Positions 48,836 through 60,744 of a stretch of DNA of 64,000 nucleotides are shown one piece after another. Both the position numbers and the translations under genes were made by a program. The notes under the pieces are model-generated. The model had not been told where the DNA came from. It did no database searches and worked only from the letters and a program-made list of their open reading frames with translations. Source of the stretch: Lojkania enalia (lineage: Eukaryota > Ascomycota > Dothideomycetes > Pleosporales). The DNA is taken from positions 431,032 through 495,031 of the forward strand of contig ML986593.1 of the NCBI GenBank assembly GCA_010094045.1. Direction: 5' to 3'. The stretch's first letter is position 1. Each line of letters begins with the position of its first letter.

Positions 48836-50881
48836 TTATGCCGGAGACTTGCTCGCGGCGTTCTGGGCGTTACGGCGGTCATCATTCATAGACAGAGCGC
48901 CAAAACCCGTGGATAAGAATGAGAAAGGGTCGTTGCGCTGATCAGCACCAGCACCGTTTGCAGGGTATTGATCGGCAGAGGTAAATGCCGCCTCAGCAGA
49001 GCGACTGTCGAAAGGCGTAGTGTGAATACCGCCGTTAGGAGCGTACGGAGCGCCCATGGGAGGGTACGGGCTAGCTCCACCGATGCCTGAAGGGAGAGCA
49101 TATGAACTTGGCGGGCCACCAAACTGCTGGGCCGGGAAACCAGAGCCGAAGGCCGCGGCACCAAATGGGCCCGGGCCAGGAGTGCCACCCATGGAGGGAG
49201 GTCCCATCCCAAAGCTAGACGGTGTATCCATTGGGGATGGGAAAGCAGAGTCAGCAACGACAGCAGCACCGGCGCGGCTTGCACCACACCGAAGGCATTG
49301 AACGTTCTTGGCAAAGTTGTGGTATCCGCAGGCATTCTCACCACACTTCCAATCGCCAGCTCGGAAAGGGACAGCACCGCCACCGGACCTACCCATGTGG
49401 CCGCCGCCCATGCCATGTCCGTGACCGGTGGGCATGTGATGTGCTGGAGGCATCATGGATGGGTGGCCATAGCCATAAGCATAAGCCATTGGATCACCAC
49501 CAGGCGGTCCCTGTTGCATGGCGGGGAACGAGCAGCGGAAGCAGGCCGTACGGCGTTGAAAGTTGGAGAAGCCGCATGAAGGGCAATTCCAATCACCGGG
49601 GCGTGGTCGGTTCTTGCTAGGAGGGAACGGAGTAAGCAGTTCGGCGGCACGGTCGAGCACACGGCTTGATGAAGGGGAAACCTCAATGGCCTTTTCGTTG
49701 AGGGCACGACCATTCATGCAGAGGCTCTCGGCGGCCTACCATTAAGTTAGTATAATTGATTGGTGGTGTGCTTACCGCGACGTACCTCTTCATGAGATGA
49801 GAAGATAGCAAAGCCGGAGCCCGTTGGCTTGTGTTGATCGGGCGTTCGGAGGGTCCAAAATGCAATCGGGCGACCGCCGAACTGGGTAAACCAGCTCTCT
49901 AGCTCAGATTGAGTAGTATCATGGGGTAGTCCGCTCATGTGTAGTATCTTGCTACGTTCCGAGAGGAACGCTCGGACGTCAGCTCGCGCGTCCATTGGTT
50001 TAGTAAGTACGTCAGGGTGATCTTGCGGGGGTTGTGATTTACGAATTAAGCCTCGGAGCACGCGGGCTAGGGTGACTGCTTCCTCCATGGCTCTCCTTGG
50101 CGAGGCAGGCGCGAGAGCCTGGAGGTGAAAGGGCAAATTATGCTTGATTGGGGCGGAGGACTGCACCGGCTCGACTTCGAGGGCAGCGCAAATATTAGTT
50201 AACGAGCTGGAGCCGAAGGGCAGTGACTCGGGATGGTGAGCCTGCCATCTCTGGTACTCAGTGCGGAGATCGAAGGTCCTCGAATGCTGCAAGTACGGCG
50301 GGAGAACGACTGCTTTATCACGAGCTTCGCGAGGAAGCTGGACCCGCAAGTCCCACGAGTCGAGCGTCACAAAGGCAAACTCGAAATTCTTAGGAAGTAG
50401 ATGTTCTTGGGCGAAGGTATCGAAACGAGTGATTGCATCTCGGAATGTACCTGCATTGCGGACCTGGTCCCAGGTGAGGGTGGTGAGGCTCGCTGGGGAA
50501 AATTTTACGTCAGCCAATGCTGCTGCAGGACCTGCTTGCGGAGATGAGGCCGACTCACTGCATAGAGCCGTGATTGGAGTGTTCACGGGCTTGACTAGGA
50601 CGCTCTCTCGATGCAGCTATTATGGGGCGTACGTCAGCAGCGGCGAAGTTGAAGGTGACGGTAATGGTGATGGGATTGCCACAGGTAACTTGGAAAGCAA
50701 GCACCAGGGGGGTCTCTCATACCTCTTCACACGATTTCGCATCGAGCAGGATCCACCCAAGCTCAATGACCTCGGCAGAGTCTTTTGTAACGTATACGCC
50801 ATGCTCGTCACAAGTGGTAGCAACATGAATGACTACGTAGCGGTCAAGCCCGGGGGCTTGAGGGGTAGTGTTTGATGCCAT
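48836..50881 (-). CDS. NRP1: Nrp1-like RNA-binding protein: exonuclease-like fold, RRM and two RanBP2 zinc fingers, 629 aa
   Basis: Exons are 50881..50723, 50616..49786 and 49735..48836. The introns of 106 and 50 nt have GT..AG ends and are phase 0. Residues 20 to about 230 resemble an RNase T/ERI-1-type 3'-5' exonuclease fold (VVIHVATTCDEHGVY, later FAFVTLDSWDLRVQLP). The first motif, normally DxE, reads HVATTC, so the catalytic acid pair looks missing. An RRM follows at about 270-345 (SKILHMSGLPHDTTQSELE ... GSGFAIFSS). Two RanBP2 fingers stand at about 376-400 (GDWNCPSCGFSNFQRRTACFRC-like) and 455-480 (GDWKCGENACGYHNFAKN), separated by a Gly/His/Met-rich linker. The C-terminal 150 residues are Gly/Pro/Ala-rich and disordered. 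This order matches yeast Nrp1, a stress-granule RNA-binding protein of unclear role. Start at 50,881 because the frame upstream has only a GTG. Confidence 0.87.
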
Positions 50882-53405
50882 ACCAGCGGGAGGAACGGGG
50901 AGTGTTTTCGTCTCGGTTGCTTCGAACACTATATATGGCGAGGAAAGCGGAGATCAGCTGTGACGCACACGACGGACTGGCCGGAAGGAACGAAGGGAGG
51001 GAGGAAGCAGCGCTGGTGGGCGGCGAGGAGAGAAGGAGGGACGGATCGTGGTGGTGGTGGTGGTGGTGGAAGAGGAGGAGGAGGTGGAGGAAGAAGGGGA
51101 GGAAGGAGCGAGACGTCAGCGGGTAGGTACCAGTAGGGTAGAGGCCTGAGATGGTCGAGCCACCGGGAGTGAGGGAGGAAAAGAGGGGAGCTAGCTACAG
51201 CTCCAGTGAAGGGTGAGAACAGAGAGAGACAGAGATAGCGTGGGAATGAGATGCTGACGGCGTGCAATGGGCCGGCGTGCGAGTGAATGGAGCAAGACAG
51301 GAGAATTGCTTGCTGTTTCCTCGACCGTCACGGACGTCCCAAGAAGATTATTCTCGCTCGATTCGCTACGACGTCTGGGGAGCTAAACCGGCCCAGCGAA
51401 TGTGCTTGGCCGGGAAGGAGAGCAACCGTGCAGGCCGGCCATGTCATCACTTCACCTGCGAGCGGCCCACTTCCGGCGCTGCGCTCACTCCCACGCGCTC
51501 TCCCACTCCCACTCCCATAAATAGGCCGCATCACCGGCATGGACACGCGCTGTGCTCTCGCAATTCTCTCTCCCCTCCCTCCCCCTATGGAGCTGCTGCT
51601 GCTGCTGCGGTGCGAGCGGGGCGGCGGCGAAGACCGGACTGCGAACCTTGAACAGCAGAGCAGAGCGCTGGCTTGCTCGGCTCAGATGCTCCGCTGCGGT
51701 GATTGGCACTCTGAAACACCTCGACGCCCTCTCATCGACTGGCGGCACGCGTCTTGTTGAACGCTTCCGCGTGTGCTCCGCCGCCTTGGTCCCACCCTGT
51801 GCAGCCCCCCGAATATTGATTGATACTCGACACACACGTCCACGGTCGTCCCAAGCAACGCACTCTGGCTTGCAGAAATACTGTCCATACATACTGTATG
51901 TACTTACCTTTCGTGCGAACGTTGCGGAAGATGGCTATCGATACACCTCAGTGGGCCCCTCCCCGCGGGTAGGGTTCAAGGAAGCTCTGCTGCGCTGGCC
52001 CAGTCGCAGGAGGGTTAATTGGGGATGTGCGCATATCACATCGGCGCCGCATGCTGCCATCTCAGCCCCTACTGGTGCAGCGTGTGCAAGTACCGTACAG
52101 AGCTTGTGTCAGTCAGCGTCAGGCCCAAACCCAGAGTCCAAGCTGCGAGCCAGCCTGTCACCACCTCTCGTTTCTTGGTTCTTGGAATATTAAGTGCTAT
52201 GCCAGGTGCCCTAGGCAGCTAGCGAGCGAGCAAACCGGCGAACAGTACACCTGCAACACGCGGCCAATTGATTGGGGCTCGCGTTGCCGGGAGCTTTGAC
52301 AGGTACCGGCGTGCTATAGAAGGCGGATGGAAGCTGGCTCTGCTTCTCTGCTCCCAGCTCCGGATGTAGAGGCTCCTCGCTTTGGACATGTGGCTTGCCC
52401 CTGGCGCTCGACAAACTCCCCCTCTCAGCCTCTGGGAGCTCTGGGGTGCCTACATGCCTACTCAAATAGGTAGGCTCTTCCCCGCGGCGAAATCCCGTGA
52501 CCTCAAGCCATTCACCGACGGCCGCGTCCTTGGTACGGTCCCGCTGGGCTCCCGCCGTTGTTTGAGGGGTTGCAAGGACGTGCTGCAACTACTTGCCGCA
52601 CCGCATCCCCGGGACAGCATATCCTCAGGAGCTTACCAATGCGGCAGATCCAGCCATCCATCTCCACTACTATCTTTCTATGTATTCCCGTTGTTCCTGG
52701 GGGCGGCTTGGCCATGAATGCGGCACGATGGATTGGAGACGGGCGCCTGATATCGGGCCTCCGCTCTGCTAGCACAGTCAGGCAAGCAAACATGCAGGCA
52801 GGGAGGAAGAGACGGAGGCGGGATGGGCGCTGCTCACAATCACCACCACTGGCCGCTAATTTGGTAGAGATGTTGACTCTTGGGGATGCAGTGGCTGCGC
52901 GTGAAGCTGTGAGACTCTTCGCTCTCTCTGAGCGGGTACCCCTTTTAGGACCCCCATCCTGCTGTTCATAACGCCCGCCCACGCCACACAGCACAAGCCT
53001 GCTCCGCTATTATTATTGTTTGTTGAAGCTACCCATTAATCGCCGGCCTGCTTGTGTGGACTGCATCGCGGCCCTGCCTCCAGCCTGCGACGTCCATTAT
53101 TCGGCCTCTTTGTTCCGGCTCAAAGCGCAGACGCCAGGCGACTGGTATTCGCCGTTGTCGCTGTCCTTGTCCTCACACCCGCCGCGGCCGATTGGAGCGG
53201 CGCCATGTCTCGGCACCGCTCATTTCCCCGCGACGCGAACAGCAGGTAGGTGGTAGCCGGGAGGCATTGAAATCCCCATGGTCCTGCCCAGGAACACCAC
53301 CCCTCCCCCGCAATACGCCTACCGACGAGCTCGATGCGGGCTGCTCGCTGTCCACCCTGAATTGCGCCTCTCTAACTCCCGACCAGCTCGCTGTCGTACC
53401 GTATC
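50882..53405. other. GC-rich 2.5-kb divergent upstream region
   Basis: This stretch separates the Nrp1-like gene (-) from the F-box-like gene (+). It is GC-rich, with a GGT/GGA microsatellite at about 51,048-51,105, a short CTG run near 51,592 and many overlapping open frames in all phases. The latter is expected from high GC and none has a family signature. It presumably holds long 5' UTRs and promoters, perhaps also a non-coding transcript. Confidence 0.45.
51048..51105 (+). repeat. GGT/GGA microsatellite
   Basis: About seven GGT/GTG units are followed by imperfect GGA units. It is likely length-variable and lies in the upstream region of the Nrp1-like gene (CCA/CCT on its sense strand). 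Confidence 0.8.
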
Positions 53406-55180
53406 ATGGGTTTCATGAAGCGCTTCCGCCGCCAGAAGAGCCCTAAGCACAAAGAAGCTGCCCGCCTGCGCGACGACGTCTACCAGCCCGCACCGTACAC
53501 CGGACCAGACTGCACGCGGCGCCTCGACGACAAGATCCTGCGCCGCATTTTCGAAGAGGTGTGTCCGCACACCGCCGACGAGACCTACGACGGGAGCGAG
53601 GACTCGGGTAACGATGGCTGCATGTCCTGTGACATGAGGGACCTGGCGCACTGCGCCCTGGTCAAACGAGAATGGTATGGAGTGGCTGCCGGCTTGCTGT
53701 AAGTTCCTCAGTCCCAAGGCCCTGTGGAAATTCCAAGATGCCCCGCAAGACCTTGATTGCCCAGGGCGACCGTGGACGGCCACTGACAGGCGGCAGCTAT
53801 AAGAGCATCCGAATTGACGCCGTCCACTACTGTGAGCTTGAGGAGATCTTCCAAGGGGAACGCCGACGCAAATCTCGCGGCGGCGAAGACATCGATGCGC
53901 CCGCACTACGGTTACAGCAGCTCTGCCGGACGGTGCGCGAGAACCACTACATTGCGGCCCGCATCCACTTCCTCAAAATCCCGTACATGACCCGCGAGTC
54001 CTGCAAAGCCGATCTGGCAAGGACAGTGTCGGTCTGCCCAAACCTCGAATTCGTCGACCTCCCTGATGGCTTCTTCAATGGCGATCCGTCATGCCATACG
54101 TTGCGGCAGGAGCTACAGGCTAGGTGTCCGCACATTCGAAAGATGAAATACATTGAGGGAGGCGAGCAGTCGCTGGAGTCACTCATGCAAGGCTATTGGC
54201 AGGAGCTACGCATCGTGGAGCTCATAAAGCTTCGTATTGAACCCGGCGTACTGAGGCGTGTATTCGGCATGCTTCCCTGGCTGGCCGAAGTCACATTCTC
54301 AGATCTCCCCTGGATGAACGACAGTGTGTTCCACTCTGCACCAGGCATCCCCGACTTCCCGGCTCTAGATACTATTACTTTGAAGAAGATCAAGAACGTA
54401 ACTGTGGAAGGTCTCGAACATTGCCTCTCCAACGCCATATGTCGCGACGCGCTCACTAAACTCACAATCAAAGACTGTCAGGGTCTGCCTGTCCAATCCC
54501 TACACGTCATCCTAGGCATGGCAACCAGTCTTTTGACTCTAGAATATATCGCCACCGTCTCAACCTCGCTCCCAATTGACCCCCTTCCACCCCTTCGCTC
54601 GCGAACCCTGCGCGTGCTAAATTACGAAATCATATCAAACGCCCCGAATCAACTCTACCCACCTGGCGCCTCGTACTATGCCTACCTCACTTCCTCCCTA
54701 ATGTCCGGTTCCCTCCCTAATCTCCATCAACTTTATGTCCGCGACCCTGACTTCCCTGAGTCCCTAACCCTCGCCCCGCCCGTCCGTCCCTTCGCTGATT
54801 CAAGTCCCCAGCCGCGAGGTTTCAACCAGAAGCTTGAAGTCTTCTCCAAGGGCCTTGACGAACTCGAATGGGTCTTTACGTCCGTAATTCCAGCCGACGC
54901 CTACGGAAGGCGAGGCAGCATGTCCGGTGGCCGACCGCTGAGCTCGTATTCTGCGCACAAGGGGTTGGGACCGCAATGGGGTGGCGATTCTAGGAAGAGC
55001 GTTGTAGTGCCGAATGGATTTGGAGGGTTTTTGGCTGTACCGGCAGATGATGGACGGCCGAGGAGTGCAGGACATCTAAGTCCGCAACATAGCGGGGGCA
55101 GCGGGAATGGGGTGAGGGCGAGCTGGATGAGCCACGGGGGACGGGAAAAGAGGGGCAGTAGGGCAGATCTTTGGCGTTAA
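53406..55180 (+). CDS. F-box-like / leucine-rich-repeat-type fungal protein, 558 aa
   Basis: CDS is join(53406..53698,53797..55180). The 98-nt intron (GTAAGT, branch CTGAC, GCGGCAG) keeps the frame, joining VKREWYGVAAGLL to YKSIRIDAVHYCELEEI. Residues 35-100 form an F-box-like segment (LDDKILRRIFEEVCPHT ... DLAHCALVKREWY), interrupted by an acidic loop. The rest has weak leucine-rich repeats typical of F-box proteins, for example LPNLHQLYVRDPDFPESL, and ends in a Gly/Ser-rich basic tail. F-box proteins link substrates to SCF ubiquitin ligases, but the substrate here is unknown. Well-conserved-looking blocks such as RTVRENHYIAARIHFLKIPY suggest a widespread fungal family. The intron start is missed if one reads straight through, because the upstream frame stops right after the donor. 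Confidence 0.85.
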
Positions 55181-55751
55181 GGAAGAAAGGCAACGATTGC
55201 AAATGGACTAGGCATATGAGGGTCTACTAGAGGGTATAGCGGGCATGGCTTGGGTAATGGTATCCGAAAGGGCTCTATGAATTTGTTCCCCATTTCTTTC
55301 TATTTTCACTTCTTATTCTTTGTTTATGTTCAATACCCCCTTTTCTTGTATCCTCTTTTTTTTTTTTTTTTTTTTTTTTATATTTTCTTAAAGGGTTCGG
55401 AAGAATGGATGGATCTAGTGATGGATGGGCTAGACGTAAACGTAACTAAACGGCATATATGCAGATGCTGTATGCCCCAGACAGACTTTTCTTGCGGCCA
55501 TAAAAGGTAATCGAAAGTGTATATTATAATATTCGAATTCAGTCAACTCAAAAGGCTAGTGACTACCAGTGCAGTACCGCCAACCAGCCAACTGCCTCAT
55601 TCGTCTTCAAGGCGTGAGGCATCCGGGTTCCTTACCCGCAGAATGAAAAGAGAGATATATATGTAATTCACGATAACCATGCACAGCCGTTGAGAGGAAC
55701 CCTCGCAAAAAAAGGCTAGTCCTCATAGAGCACATCGCATACAGGCCATAC
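55181..55751. other. Convergent 3' spacer with T24 tract
   Basis: This lies between the stop codons of the F-box-like gene (+) and the GT25 gene (-). It contains a 24-base T run at 55,356-55,379. No gene is supported. Confidence 0.5.
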
Positions 55752-57186
55752 CTAACCTAAAACCCCCATATCCTCGTCCACCCAATCCGCAAAGCACTCC
55801 CCGCGTAGCACCTCCCTCCTCAACCACGCCACTGTCTCCGTATCCTGACTCCAAAGCCCCCGGTCCCTGGCCGCACACGCAATATTTGGCGTGCGCCCCG
55901 GTCTCTTCTCCTCCTTATCCTCTGCACCCCCGTCATTCACATGTGCAATCTCGCTCCCGGAATTCGTATGATGCAACAACTCTGGCACAACACTATAACA
56001 CCTCCACCCATGGTCGCGACACGCCTCGAGGATCCGCACATCATACGCCTCGCAGCCACCCGGCCCCTCGGTGCCGTACTCGCGCAGAATGCGGCTAGCG
56101 GAGGCGCGCGTGACGCCGTAGGCGAAGGTGCACAGCGGCCAATGCGATCGATGTAGCACTCTCGTCTGCGGTGGGATGTTTAGGTTCCGGAGCTGGGCGA
56201 GGGTGGAGGGGTGGAGGTGAGAGGGGGGCACGAGGGTGGGGTCGCGGTATGCGAGGTGACGGGTGGAGGGAAGGAGAGTTGCGGGTAGTTTGTCGTTGCA
56301 ATGGCCTAGGAAGAGGATTTCCCAGGCAGGCGGCGGGGACCAGTAGTCGGGTGTTGTGGATGGGGAGGAGTGGTTTGTGGGTGTGAGGAGGAGGCGGGTA
56401 GCATGGGCGGCGAGGGGGACTTGCGTGGTGGGTAGGTGCGTGGAGAAGTCGACGTCGTCTTCGAGGATTAGGGCGGTGGTGAGGGGAGTGGAGAGGAACC
56501 TAGAGTCGTTAGAGAAGAAATAACTTCCTTTTTTTTTTTCCTAGCGGATTGCTGGATGGGAGGGTAAATGAAGCAAATGGCATTTACAAAGAAATTCGCA
56601 GCAACGGAGTCTAGGCAGTACGAGGTTACTAGAACTCAATTGGAAGTGAAGACAAAAGCAACTCGGATCAAGAGATGATGGAATTAAGCAATTGACCAAT
56701 GAAACAGCAGCAGAAGCGTAAGACGTCCAGCGTACCATTTCAGCGCGTTCAAATGCCCCATCCAGGCCAATGCCGACCCCCTCGTGATCTTCGACTCTCC
56801 TGACCGAAACGCTTCGACATGGTCGTCTGTCCAGGCCGGCTGTTCGGGCACGACGATTTCGATGCCTGTCAAATTGGTTGCGTATACCAGATCCTTGCGT
56901 CGAGGGGACTTGGCATGGGAGACGGCAAGCACGACGCCGAACTGCTCATTAGAAGAACCGTTAGCTAGAGATCAATGTGTGAGTCTTGATAATGATATGT
57001 TGTTTTGGATGCATGAAGCCCTACACCCAGTGTCTTGTTTGCAGCTTGCAGGGCTGGTGTCGATGAGGTCGGAAAGGTATCCCTGATTGGGAGTAGCGGC
57101 GCGCGATTATGCAGGACGAGGAAAAGGATCGACGCCACGGCCGTGCATCCGAGGAAAGGGATGAGGCGCTTCCGTGGCGCGGCCAT
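55752..57186 (-). CDS. Family-25 glycosyltransferase, type II membrane protein, 378 aa
   Basis: Exons are 57186..57027, 56964..56736 and 56499..55752, with introns of 62 and 236 nt, both in phase. A basic N-terminus followed by one hydrophobic segment (LIPFLGCTAVASILFLVLH, residues 8-26) gives a signal anchor, placing the enzyme in the Golgi or ER lumen. The GT25 signs are VYATNLTGIEIVVPEQPAW, then GSALAWMGHLNALKW, then TTALILEDDVDFST at about residues 138-151, with the metal-binding acidic cluster E-D-D-V-D. The later YGVTRASASRILREYG and CEAYDVRILEACRDHG blocks match the C-terminal half of GT25 (LgtF/procollagen galactosyltransferase-like) enzymes. The sugar and acceptor are not known for the fungal members. 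The second intron is unusually long for this region. Confidence 0.85.
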
Positions 57187-57848
57187 AGTTGGAGATGGGT
57201 TATTTGGGGGGGAGAAATATGTCGCGGTCAGCAAGCGGGTGGTGTTCGCGTTTTCGCATAGGTAGAGGGTTGTTGCTGGCGTGTGTGGAAATTGCGCCCG
57301 TGACGCGAAGCTTGTGGGACGGTTCAGGTTAACTTGACGGTCTACTGAGTGCCACCGAGGGCGGCACACGGCATCGTGAGCTGCGCTGTAAATGCGAGGG
57401 CTAGCCGGTGCCTTGCTGCACGCTAGCTTCTGGCCGTGGAAATTTGGCAGCCAAGGTTCTGAGACGTGCGAGCGAGTACTGGCACGTAAGTGTCAGGTAG
57501 GGCTGCGGCGTGATGTCCTGGCGCTGGGAGTAATACTATTGCTGCAACGAGCTGGCAGCGGCGGAAAGGGAAATTCTTTGTCGGGGTGGTATTTTAAGAC
57601 TGCCCACCCCTGATACATACGAGCATGCGTAACGATTAATTTGCATGACCTGAGCAACCTGGCGCATCGAGGAATAGTCTGCCTAGGGCTGTACTTAATC
57701 AATCCCAAGAACGATCCTGCCGCTCTCCAACCCTGTCTCTCCCTGAACCCCTCCGCCCGCAACGGGCAATGGTCTTGTGCTCGTCAGGCTGCGTCCCTTA
57801 CTCCTCAACGCTGCAGGGAGCACAGCAGGTCTGCAGGCGAAGCGCAAC
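57187..57848. promoter_or_regulatory. Divergent promoter, GT25 / RA-PH protein
   Basis: A 662-bp region between two start codons. The RA-PH reading frame stays open upstream to 57,777, but only from a GTG, so I treat this as UTR. No separate gene is supported. Confidence 0.5.
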
Positions 57849-60744
57849 ATGGCTGCTACCGAGACATCGCCGCCGGAGGTGTCTCCAGCCAAGTTTTCGC
57901 GGTATCGCTCTGTGAGGCGGGCGCAAGCTCGGCAGCAACAATTGCAGAGCTCACAAAACCCGGCCGCAGACCACCAGCAGATTCCACCGCTTCCCCCGAT
58001 GCCTCCCGCGCCGCCGGCCGAGCCCCGGACAGATGCGACTGTTAGCAGGAGCTTTTCGCGCTATCGCGCGCGGCCAACGACATCACATGGCTCACATGCG
58101 CCGCCGGTTCGAACGCATACCGTACCTGAGCCAGTCCCTCCGCTGCCCCCCAACACCCAGACTGCTCGCACCCGCGCCCTGAGCTCTCCGCATCACTCCT
58201 CCCGCTCCGCGAACAATGTTCAGCCCCGCGTCCCGCCAGCTTCAAATTCGAGGACCGAGGCCGCCCCATTGGTTGCAAAGGGTGGGCGCGAACCGCCACA
58301 GTCTGCGCGAGACGAAGCTAAACAGTTGATTCAAGGGGAGGCGGAACGGCAGCGCCGCGTCCAGGAGAAGCTGAGGGCCGAGAAGCGCGCAAAGCTCGAG
58401 GCAGAGCAGGCGGAGCGAGAGAGGCAGGAGAAGTTGCGCAATGAAGAGGCAGAGCAGCTTAAGGTACAACAAGAAGCTGAGGAAGCAGAAAAGTTGCGCC
58501 AACAAAAGGCCGAACAGGAGCGCGGGAAAAAGCTGCAGAAGGCCGAGAGCGCCGCGCGCCTGAGGAAGAAGAGGGAGGAGGAGGAGGAGGAGGAGGAGGA
58601 GGAGGAGCGCAGAGCAAAGTATGAGGAAGCTGCGCGGAAAGCGCAAACATCTCCTCCGACTTCGCCTCCAAAGCAGGGAGGAGGCTTTGGGCTGTTCAAG
58701 AGGCGGAAAGACGAAGCTCCCGTCTCGCCCGGGAGTCCCCCAAGTGCCAACGTTGGAAGACCGCGACAGACGAGCAATGGGAATGGAAATCGTGATCTTG
58801 ATACAATTAGGCCCGGAGGGGGCGGCGCAGTGCTTGGCATTGATGCTCCAATATCAGCAGTCAATGCTGGGGATAGGGTATAGTTGGCCTCTACCCACCA
58901 TCTAAATAGGGAACTAATAAGCGCAGCGTGTCATGGTGGTGTGCAACAAGTCAAACATCCTGCTCCCTGTAACGCCGACGACGACAGCCTTAGATCTCAT
59001 CAAGTCAGCCTCCACGTGTCTAATTGAGCGCATTGACGTCCGCTCCGCCGCAATCCTCGAATCCTTCCAGAAGGTAGGCGTAACCCGACCCTTGCGAAAC
59101 TACGAGCACGTCCGCGATGTTCTCAACTCCTGGGATGATGACAAACAAAATGATCTGGAGATTGTCGAATGCGAAGCCGCTGGCATTGACCAACAGAAAC
59201 TACTCGCTTACCAAGTTCCGGACAAAAAGCCAGAATCAGTAGGGCTGTATATCCACTATTCGACCAGACCGGGGAAATGGACGAAGCGTTTCTTCACGCT
59301 CCGTGAAGACGGGCAAATAGTGATGAGCAAGAGTGAAGGCGCGAAAGAGCAGGAAAATGTTTGCCATCTTTCAGATTTTGACATTTACAATCCGACCAAA
59401 CGCAAGCTCGCTAAGGTAAAGCCACCGAAGAAACACTGTTATGCAATTAAGAGCCAGCAAAAGTCGAACGTGTTCATGGATGAGCTCCGATTTGTACACT
59501 TTTTCTGCACCAACGACGAGGGCACAGCTGAGCTCTTCTACAAAGCTGTGCAACGTTGGAGAAGCTGGTATCTCAAGCACGTGATGGGTGAGGGGAAGAA
59601 AACGAAGGCTCCCGAGGTTAAGCCCTTGAATGGAATTGGCGCAGGTCGGACGAGTATGGATCAGGGAGGTCCAGCGCATGCGCGAGGCGCGTCTCTTGGA
59701 TCCCACTACGAGCTAGGTTCCTTCACACCGCTTAGCCTAGACCTTGATTCTTTCGGAAAGGAACCGAAGGAGGCGTCCAAAGCTGGATCCTTCCCGGATG
59801 ATGCACCGCTTGGGAGGCTCGACACGAGAGCTATGCATGCGAGGAAGATGTCTACTCGGGCTAAGGGACCACCACCGCTGTCATATAATATGGGTCTAGT
59901 TAATAGTGCCCAAAATGCCCCGCAACCCGGCAGGCAGAACTCACTCACCCAGCAGAGCACGTCGTCTCAGTCTGATGGGGATACGTTTGCGGCTGGTGGT
60001 TTACTAGGTAGAAACTACTCGCAGAGACAGCGTGAAATGGAGACTCGCGAGAAGAAGAAGGATTCCGGTCCGTTCACCGAGGGCTCCAATCTCCTCAACA
60101 ACTTCGACTACGCCGCGCACGCCCTCGCAAATTCTTCAGGACTGACACGCCAATCATCGGTCCGCAGCCACCGACGAACATCCAGCGACATTCAACGCAG
60201 CACATCCACGCGCGGAAAGCCAAAGCCTCTTGTCGATCTAACACCCCAGTACAAGGAACCGCCACAACATGCCTTGAAAGGAAGAGGATACAGACCAGAC
60301 AACGGCGGTCCCTTAATCGAAAATGCAACATCGCTCGATGAGGCCATCAAAGTGCCCTCATCGCAGGACTGGCGTTCAAGACCTGTCACCGCGCGCCCTG
60401 GCTATGGGACGTACGGCACAGGCGCCCACGAGCGAACGCGCTCGCTCAAAGGCGCTCATCGCGGCGAAGGCCTGGCGTCTTATACCGTGAATAACCATGC
60501 AGGTGCTCCCGATGATGATAGTCACGCATTCACAGGCGGCGGACTACTGGCGAGAGCCGGGTTTAGTCAGGGAAATACGCCAGTCGGACACGGGGTTATG
60601 GATGGATCGAAAGCTAGGGGGCCGATGCTGGATATGAGGGAGGGCAGTAAGTTTGCGTCGGGGAGCTTACTGGGCATGGTTGAGAGAGGGCAAGGCCCCG
60701 CGGGACCAGCGATTGATAGGGAGCGGAGTGTGGAGTTGGGGTGA
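57849..60744 (+). CDS. Ras-association and PH-domain protein with coiled coil, 948 aa
   Basis: CDS is join(57849..58877,58927..60744). The 49-nt intron (GTATAG..GCGCAG) is phase 0 and joins NAGDR to RVMVVCNKSN. Domains in order: a Pro/Arg-rich disordered start with SFSRYRARP-type motifs; a charged Glu/Lys/Arg coiled coil at about residues 178-290, ending in a run of about 11 glutamates; a Ras-association-like ubiquitin fold at about 345-425 (VMVVCNKSNILLPVTPTTTA); and a PH domain at about 446-560 (VGLYIHYSTRPGKWTKRFFTL ... RFVHFFCTNDEGTAELFY). A long Ser/Gly-rich disordered tail follows, with repeated G-G-L-L-G/A-R motifs. The RA-PH pairing recalls Grb7/MRL adaptors, which bind Ras-family GTPases and phosphoinositides at the membrane. 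I infer a polarity or signalling role at the cortex. Confidence 0.82.
58575..58610 (+). repeat. GAG microsatellite encoding poly-Glu
   Basis: Tandem GAG codons inside the RA-PH gene coil give about eleven consecutive glutamates. It is in frame and probably length-variable. Confidence 0.85.

Noticed and set aside
51552..52193. 213-codon plus-strand frame in the GC-rich spacer
   Set aside because: Overlaps other long frames in the same GC-rich stretch; composition is random-like and no splice sites or domain were seen.
55356..55379. Poly-T tract as a terminator
   Set aside because: In fungal RNA polymerase II genes a T run is not itself a terminator; I record it only as a homopolymer in a 3' spacer.
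58331..58864. Minus-strand Ser/Leu-rich frames opposite the RA-PH coiled coil
   Set aside because: Complement of GAG/AAG-rich codons; a shadow.
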